From the NCBI GenBank assembly GCA_007117185.1, contig SKHA01000180.1, positions 1 to 10,479 of the forward strand: a stretch of DNA of 10,479 bases, read 5' to 3'. The notes under the pieces are model-generated. The model was not told where the DNA came from, made no database searches, and saw only the letters and a program-made list of their open reading frames with translations. Each line of letters begins with the position of its first letter. Positions within the stretch are counted from its first letter, which is position 1. Shown in pieces: positions 6,647 to 10,479 of the stretch. This stretch comes from Spirochaeta sp. Lineage in GTDB: Bacteria; Spirochaetota; Spirochaetia; DSM-27196; Alkalispirochaetaceae. Position numbers and translations under genes: made by a program.

Positions 6647-7648
6647 TCAGCCGTTCTCGCTGTACAGGAAGTCGAAGTACTCCATGTCGGTGGAGAGGGT
6701 CTTTCTGAACTGGGGCAGGGTACGTCGGTAGGATTCGATGGCCCGCCAGAACGCGAAGAATTCCGGATCCTGCTGGTACGCGCTGGAGTAGATCCGCGCC
6801 GCTTCCGCGTCGGCGGTACCGCGGACCGTCTCGGCCCGTTCGTACGCCGCAGAGAGAACAGATCGGCGCTCGTTGTCCATCTGACCAAAGAGCTCCTGCT
6901 TGCGACCCTGGCCGTAGGAACGGTACGCCTCGGCGATCTGCCGTCGCTCCGAAACCATACGGTCGTAGACGCTCTCGGTGAGGTCCGCAGAGTAGCGGAT
7001 CTGGCGGATGACGATGTCCTCGATGCGGATTCCCAGTTCCGCAGCGGTGGGGTTGGCCCGAGTCAGCATGTCTTCGGAGAGGCGCTGCCGGCCGATCTTG
7101 ATACTCGGCTGGTCTTCAACGATGGAGAGGAGGGTGGCAATCTCCCTGAGTCGGCGGTCATCGCCGTCCTCTGCGGCCATCTCCGCCTGGCTGGGCATGG
7201 GCTGGCGCCGCACAATCTCGTTGATTACGTTGGAATCCCGTACCGCCTCTTCCAGATCGTTCGCGGAGATGACGGTGCGGACGGCACTCTCAATGACGTC
7301 GTCAAGGCGGGAAAAGGCCCGATCCATGGTGGTTACCGCCTGATAGAAGCGGTTCGGATCGGTGATCCGCCAGCGTGCAGTGGTATCAACCCAGATGAAC
7401 TGGTTCTCCGAGGTGGGCATCCGCCGGGGGTCTCCATCCCAGGAGAGGATTCTGGCGGAGTAGAACGTCACCTGGTCCACCACCGGGGTCTTGAAGTGAA
7501 GCCCCGCTTCCTGGGTGACCTTGATGATCTCTCCAAAGCGGGTGACCACAGCCTGCTGACCCTCCGAGACGATGTAGAACGGTCCAAGAATAACGATAAA
7601 GACGATCAGTACCAGCAGTACTGTCAGAATTGATGCTGCTTTTTTCAT
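6647..7648 (-). CDS. hflC: HflC, band-7/SPFH modulator of the FtsH protease
   Basis: 333 residues. It is a single-pass inner-membrane protein with a large extracytoplasmic SPFH/band-7 domain. With HflK it forms the complex that surrounds and tunes the FtsH AAA protease. The membrane anchor is residues about 6-27 after a short K-K start. Then come V-S-E-G-Q-Q-A-V-V-T-R-F-G-E (27-40), G-L-H-F-K-T-P (49-55), the R-W-R-I-T-D-P segment (92-98), and a long charged helical region (about 225-290) rich in Glu/Arg/Ala. The end, S-T-D-M-E-Y-F-D-F-L (319-328), resembles the HflC 'SDMEFFRYF' signature. ATG is chosen on GGGAGG (7655-7660), 6 nt upstream. The start overlaps the hflK stop as ATGA, so the two are translationally coupled. 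FtsH is not encoded in the window. Confidence 0.96.
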   Translation of the reverse strand: MKKAASILTVLLVLIVFIVILGPFYIVSEGQQAVVTRFGEIIKVTQEAGLHFKTPVVDQVTFYSARILSWDGDPRRMPTSENQFIWVDTTARWRITDPNRFYQAVTTMDRAFSRLDDVIESAVRTVISANDLEEAVRDSNVINEIVRRQPMPSQAEMAAEDGDDRRLREIATLLSIVEDQPSIKIGRQRLSEDMLTRANPTAAELGIRIEDIVIRQIRYSADLTESVYDRMVSERRQIAEAYRSYGQGRKQELFGQMDNERRSVLSAAYERAETVRGTADAEAARIYSSAYQQDPEFFAFWRAIESYRRTLPQFRKTLSTDMEYFDFLYSENG

Positions 7649-8649
7649 CGCTGGCCTCCCGGGGCGGCGCCCTCACGCTGCAGATTCAGTAACGGGATGA
7701 AGTTGGAGAGGTTGCGGTCGATCAGCTCCGGCTGTTCCGGTCGGCTGCCGTCGGCAGGGATAAAAACCGCCTCCACCATCTCGTAATACAAACGGGTTCT
7801 GGTTGTTGCCGGGTCGTTGCGGTACTCCGAGAGTACGTTGAGGAAGCGGGCGGCGTCACCGCGGGAGCGGTTGACACGTTCTGCCGCGTATCCCTGGGCC
7901 ACCTGTACGATCTGTTCCGCTTCACCGCGGGCTCGGGGAATCTCCCGGTTGTATTCTTCCCGGCCCTCGTTGATGAGGCGGTTCATGTCCTGGATCGCCC
8001 GGTTGACGTCCTCGAAGGCGTCCTGAACGCGCCCTGCCGGGGGAACGATGTTCTGCAGTCGTACCGCCGTAACTGTCACACCAAGGCCGTAGCCCTGGAA
8101 GATCGAGTTCATCTGCGCCTGGGCCAGCTCCTCAATACTGGGTCGCTCGTCACCGAGAACGTCGATAATCGCGCGGTCTCCCACCAGGCGGTTCACCGTT
8201 GATTGGGAGATGTCCCTGATCGTGCGGGGCTGGTCGTGGACGTTGAAGAGCCAGTTGAAGGGGTCGGTGATCCGGTACTGGATGATCCATTCAACATCGA
8301 CGATGTTCAAATCTCCAGTGAGCATCAGGGATTCCTCGGAGAAGTCCCCGGTGTCGAAGACCGAGGTGACCCCGGGCTGCTGAACCCGAAAGCCGAACTG
8401 CATGTTCTGTACCGCCTGGGTGGCGACGTTGTAGTTCTGGTCGATCCCGAAGGGCAGTTTGAACTGCAGCCCGGGAGGGGCGATGCGATGGAACCGTCCG
8501 AGTCGCAGAACTACTGCTTCCTCGGTCTGGTCCACCACAAAAAAGCTGGTCGTGGCGATGCCAAGCAGGGCAACTACTACAACCACGATTGTAATCGCCT
8601 TTTTGTTCAGGTTAAAAGTCGGCCGTGGGGGCCTTTGTTCGTCAGACAT
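7645..8649 (-). CDS. hflK: HflK, band-7/SPFH modulator of the FtsH protease
   Basis: 334 residues. It is the partner of HflC in the membrane complex that regulates FtsH. A short polar N-terminus (1-17) without the long Gly/Pro-rich stretch of enterobacterial HflK precedes one membrane segment (about 18-38). The SPFH domain starts at V-D-Q-T-E-E-A-V-V-L-R-L-G-R-F (39-53) with P-P-G-L-Q-F-K-L-P-F (58-67). L-M-L-T-G-D-L-N-I-V-D-V-E-W-I-I-Q-Y-R-I (108-127) is the HflK hallmark ('TgDeNiv.v...vqYri'). The helical part A-F-E-D-V-N-R-A (211-218) through about 270 follows, and the tail ends in a low-complexity Gly/Ala/Pro run. The ATG has AAGGAG at 8656-8661, 6 nt away. It is divergent from a PpiC-type foldase gene. 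Confidence 0.96.
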   Translation of the reverse strand: MSDEQRPPRPTFNLNKKAITIVVVVVALLGIATTSFFVVDQTEEAVVLRLGRFHRIAPPGLQFKLPFGIDQNYNVATQAVQNMQFGFRVQQPGVTSVFDTGDFSEESLMLTGDLNIVDVEWIIQYRITDPFNWLFNVHDQPRTIRDISQSTVNRLVGDRAIIDVLGDERPSIEELAQAQMNSIFQGYGLGVTVTAVRLQNIVPPAGRVQDAFEDVNRAIQDMNRLINEGREEYNREIPRARGEAEQIVQVAQGYAAERVNRSRGDAARFLNVLSEYRNDPATTRTRLYYEMVEAVFIPADGSRPEQPELIDRNLSNFIPLLNLQREGAAPGGQR

Positions 8650-8685
8650 TGTCTGCTCCTTCCCGTGTGATCATTGAAGACCTTC

Positions 8686-8714
8686 AAAGTAGCCTACCTG
8701 TGGTGCTCCGTCAA
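8686..8714 (-). promoter_or_regulatory. Candidate promoter for hflK-hflC
   Basis: On the minus strand TTGACG (8709-8714, 5/6) is followed by 17 bp and TACTTT (8686-8691, 3/6). This would give a leader of about 30 nt carrying the AAGGAG of hflK. The -10 is poor, so the call rests on the -35, the spacing and the position in the divergent gap. Confidence 0.4.
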
Positions 8715-8765
8715 CGCAGGTACTCTTTACAGAAGATAACGATTTATGGTGGACTTGCGGCGAAT

Positions 8766-8770
8766 GGAGG
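8766..8770 (+). promoter_or_regulatory. Ribosome-binding site deciding the TTG start of the PpiC-type gene
   Basis: GGAGG lies 7 nt before TTG at 8778-8780. That TTG opens directly onto a signal peptide, so it is the start despite the open frame reaching further upstream to 8625. Upstream, GATAAC (8735-8740) is a weak -10 candidate with only a poor -35 at 8711-8716. Confidence 0.75.
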
Positions 8771-8777
8771 CATTGCA

Positions 8778-9797
8778 TTGAATAAAGCAGGACTAATTTC
8801 CCTTTTGATCCTTCTGGTGGCTGTTATCAGCCCCGTTGCGGCGGGGGGAAATCGTGAAAGAGGTGAGACCCAGCAGGCGCCGGCGGCGGCTGCCCCGGCT
8901 CAAGAGTTGGCGGCGCGGGTAAACGATGAAGTGGTGACACTGGCAGAGTTCCGTGAAGTGGTGGATTCAAACATCCAGCGCTATCAGGCGCAGTCAGGGG
9001 AGCCGTTCCCGGAGGAACAACGTTCCATTCTTGAGCGCCGGGTCCTGGACGGCCTGGTCATGCGGGCAGTTCTGGAGTCCGAGACGGTGCGGCTTGGGGT
9101 CGCTGTGAGCGACGAGCAGTTTCAGGGGATGCTGCAGCAGTTCAAGAGTCAGTTCCCCGGCGAAGAGGCGTACCAGGGTGCTCTGCAGCAGCAGGGTTTT
9201 ACGGTGGAGCAGTTTGAGGGGGAGTTGCGTCGGCAGATGGCGATCGAACAGCTCATCGAGACGCAGGTGTTCCAGAACGTCTCGGTAGACGAGGCGCAGT
9301 TGCGTGGTTTCTACGATGAGAACCCTCAGTTTTTCGAGCAGCCCGAACAGGTTGCGGCGCGGCACATCATCCTGACCACTCAGGGAATCACCGATGAGGC
9401 GGAGCGGAACGCCATTCGCGACCGCATTCAGGAACTGCGCAACCGCATCGCCGGTGGCGAAGATTTTGCTGCGGTGGCCCGAGAGCACAGTCAGGACGGC
9501 AGCGCCGCCCAGGGTGGTGACCTCGGTATGTTTGGCCGCGGCCAGATGGTGCCGGAGTTTGAAGAGGCAGCATTTTCCCTGGAGATCGGTCAACTGTCGG
9601 AAGTGGTGGAAACACAGTTCGGCTACCACATTCTGCAGGTCACCGAGCGCCGTCCACCCCGGACCGTCGCCTACGCTGAAGTGCGAGACGACATCGCCGA
9701 CTTCCTTCTGGAAGACGTCCGCAACGAGGCCGCCCAGGAGTACGTGGAAAATCTCCGCGCCCAGGCCCGGGTCGAAGAGCTGGTCCAGGTCGACTGA
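8778..9797 (+). CDS. Secreted PpiC/SurA-type peptidyl-prolyl cis-trans isomerase
   Basis: 339 residues from TTG. It is predicted to be a periplasmic foldase/chaperone for exported proteins. Signal peptide 1-22 (K3, hydrophobic 5-18, P-V-A-A cleavage site, no lipobox cysteine) is followed by an Ala/Pro/Gln linker (about 23-43). The SurA-N-like helical chaperone domain runs about 44-188. One parvulin domain spans about 190-292: A-R-H-I-I-L (194-199), G-G-D-L-G-M-F-G-R-G-Q-M-V-P-E-F (246-261), F-G-Y-H-I-L-Q-V (281-288). H196 and H284 match the conserved parvulin histidines. A C-terminal helix closes the protein. The body is Gln/Glu-rich. With a single parvulin domain it is closer to PrsA/PpiC layout than to two-domain SurA, but without a lipid anchor. 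It is divergent from hflKC, so the two may form an envelope-protein quality-control pair. Confidence 0.94.
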   Translation: MNKAGLISLLILLVAVISPVAAGGNRERGETQQAPAAAAPAQELAARVNDEVVTLAEFREVVDSNIQRYQAQSGEPFPEEQRSILERRVLDGLVMRAVLESETVRLGVAVSDEQFQGMLQQFKSQFPGEEAYQGALQQQGFTVEQFEGELRRQMAIEQLIETQVFQNVSVDEAQLRGFYDENPQFFEQPEQVAARHIILTTQGITDEAERNAIRDRIQELRNRIAGGEDFAAVAREHSQDGSAAQGGDLGMFGRGQMVPEFEEAAFSLEIGQLSEVVETQFGYHILQVTERRPPRTVAYAEVRDDIADFLLEDVRNEAAQEYVENLRAQARVEELVQVD

Positions 9798-9829
9798 CCT
9801 AAACGTGGAGTAAGCACAACCTTGTTGAT

Positions 9830-9851
9830 GAGAGCGTTCTAAATCGCTCTC
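9830..9851. other. 7-bp hairpin in the intergenic unit
   Basis: GAGAGCG (9830-9836), 8-nt AT-rich loop, CGCTCTC (9845-9851). The arms pair perfectly. No T-run follows. It begins 32 bp after the PpiC-type stop codon. Confidence 0.5.
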
Positions 9852-9882
9852 CCTTAACGGGTTAGGAATGCGGGGATATAGA

Positions 9883-9924
9883 AAAGCCCCGTCGGTGTAG
9901 TAAGTTCTTCACCGGCGGGGCTTT
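9883..9924. terminator. Bidirectional intrinsic terminator
   Basis: AAAGCCCCGTCGGTG (9883-9897) pairs with CACCGGCGGGGCTTT (9910-9924) across a 12-nt loop. The single mismatch is a G-U pair in the plus-strand RNA. The stem is GC-rich with A/T edges. On the minus strand it is followed by CTTTTCTATAT and on the plus strand by CTTTATCGTCATT. It sits between the convergent PpiC-type and ABC-ATPase genes and can serve both; the minus-strand U-tract is better. Confidence 0.85.
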
Positions 9925-9963
9925 ATCGTCATTCTATCAACAAGCTTGTGATTTCAGCCCTAT

Positions 9964-10479
9964 TTACCCGCGGTAGACCCGGATCTGGTCCTGGGGTATG
10001 TGCATGAACACCTCTTCACCGGCGTGGTAGACCTTGGTCTCTCCCTCAATGTTGGATTCTATTGCCGTGACGATCTGCGGTTCCTCTGCGGTGGAGGTGC
10101 TTCCCCGAAACTGCAGCTTGTACTCGGTGATCGGCCCGACGAAGGACGCCACGTCCACGGTGACGGGGAAGGGGCTGGTCTCGCGGTTTACCCGGATCAT
10201 CTCCGGTTTGATGGCGATCTTCACCGTGGCGCCCGGCTCGACGCCGTCCTCGCAACGGCCTGCGGGAACGCTGAAGGTTTTGCCGTTGGCCTCAACGGTG
10301 ACGGTGCTGCTGTCGCGGCTCTTGAGCACCCCCTCGAAGAAGTTGGCGTTACCAATGAAGTCCGAGACGAAGGGCGACGCCGGGTTGTTGTACACATCCT
10401 CGGGGGACCCGCTCTGGGCGATCTTGCCGTGGTTCATGATGACGATCGTATCGGAGAGACTCAACGCCTCCGCCTGGTC
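9964..10479 (-). CDS. ABC-transporter ATP-binding subunit, PotA/FbpC-type (C-terminal part, cut by window end)
   Basis: About 171 residues are visible; the frame stays open to the window edge, so the N-terminal Walker A and signature motif are outside. The first residues, D-Q-A-E-A-L-S-L-S-D-T-I-V-I-M-N-H-G-K-I (from 10479), are the stretch right after the H-loop histidine of importer ATPases ('HDQ.EAL.LSDRI.VM..G.I'), followed by Q-S-G-S-P-E-D-V-Y and F-V-S-D-F-I-G-N-A-N-F-F. The rest is a beta-rich TOBE regulatory domain (I-A-I-K-P-E-M-I-R, ending I-R-V-Y-R-G). This layout belongs to the spermidine/putrescine, ferric-iron, thiamine and sugar importer ATPases. 'DFIGNANFFEG' points to the PotA/FbpC side, but the substrate cannot be fixed. 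An in-frame TTG at 10462-10464 is internal, not a start. It ends in TAA before the bidirectional terminator. Confidence 0.9.
   Translation of the reverse strand, partial: DQAEALSLSDTIVIMNHGKIAQSGSPEDVYNNPASPFVSDFIGNANFFEGVLKSRDSSTVTVEANGKTFSVPAGRCEDGVEPGATVKIAIKPEMIRVNRETSPFPVTVDVASFVGPITEYKLQFRGSTSTAEEPQIVTAIESNIEGETKVYHAGEEVFMHIPQDQIRVYRG

Larger units (their letters stand above)
9815..9950. repeat. 136-bp intergenic unit bounded by 15-bp inverted repeats (14/15)
   Basis: CACAACCTTGTTGAT at 9815-9829 is the reverse complement of ATCAACAAGCTTGTG at 9936-9950 except for one position (C9820 opposite C9945). The right end includes a 10-bp palindrome, ACAAGCTTGT (9940-9949). Inside lie a 7-bp hairpin (9830-9851), a weaker one (about 9852-9866) and the terminator stem. 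It could be a MITE-like repeat or the closing stem of a structured RNA. No target-site duplication is evident. Confidence 0.5.

Noticed and set aside
6575..7633. 352-codon plus-strand open frame antisense to nearly all of hflC
   Set aside because: HflC on the other strand is unambiguous; the antisense product shows no recognisable domain and has no convincing ribosome-binding site.
8625..8777. 51-codon N-terminal extension of the PpiC-type protein
   Set aside because: It would overlap hflK and bury the signal peptide; the TTG at 8778 has GGAGG at the right distance and opens directly onto the signal sequence.
8994..9629. 211-codon minus-strand open frame inside the PpiC-type gene
   Set aside because: It is the mirror of a well-supported parvulin gene; Leu/His-rich composition fits an antisense frame, with no motif.
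9798..9870. Possible integron attC site, suggested by GTTAGGAATG with upstream CCTAAAC
   Set aside because: GTTAGGA fails the GTTRRRY core at its last base, the upstream partner pairs imperfectly, and there is no integrase or cassette context.
1..10479. CRISPR array, transposase, phage or toxin-antitoxin genes
   Set aside because: No regularly spaced direct repeats, no transposase or integrase motifs, and no small paired genes were seen; all long stretches are explained by housekeeping genes.

Overview
This is a chromosomal housekeeping window from a GC-rich bacterium. It holds tightly packed genes on both strands, short intergenic gaps, several GTG and TTG starts, and no mobile-element genes, phage genes, CRISPR array, rRNA or tRNA that I can recognise. 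HflK/HflC plus a Sec-exported PpiC-type foldase suit a diderm. The MurE specificity motif (EDPR instead of the diaminopimelate-type DNPR) would fit a lineage with L-ornithine or L-lysine in its peptidoglycan. A GC-rich free-living spirochaete is my best guess, but this is inference and not proven by the window.

Layout. (1) 1-113, plus strand: the 3' end of a GAF-domain gene, converging on and overlapping dinB by 23 bp. (2) 3279-91, minus strand: a two-gene operon of an unrecognised 670-residue exported/polytopic membrane protein followed 6 bp later by dinB (DNA polymerase IV). (3) 3326-3835, plus strand: a small nitroreductase, divergent from the membrane-protein gene across only 46 bp. (4) 8649-3886, minus strand: hflK-hflC-murE-ddl. 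hflK/hflC and murE/ddl each overlap by ATGA (translational coupling). A 12-bp perfect hairpin and a candidate promoter separate the two pairs. (5) 8778-9797, plus strand: a secreted PpiC/SurA-like peptidyl-prolyl isomerase, divergent from hflK. (6) 9798-9963: an intergenic region with a bidirectional terminator inside a 136-bp unit bounded by 15-bp inverted repeats. (7) 9964-10479, minus strand: the C-terminal half of a PotA/FbpC-type ABC-transporter ATPase, cut by the window end.

How the genes work together: the central block is cell-envelope biology. HflK and HflC form the membrane complex that modulates FtsH proteolysis, the divergent PpiC protein folds exported proteins, and MurE and Ddl make two parts of the peptidoglycan pentapeptide (the third-residue ligation and D-Ala-D-Ala).

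The most unusual signals are not protein genes. Two minus-strand genes (the 670-aa membrane protein and murE) lack a Shine-Dalgarno sequence. Each instead has a -35/-10 pair with a 17-bp spacer whose -10 ends exactly 5 nt before the start codon, predicting leaderless mRNAs. The other signal is the inverted-repeat-bounded unit at 9815-9950. I did not find a convincing new defence or mobile system here.
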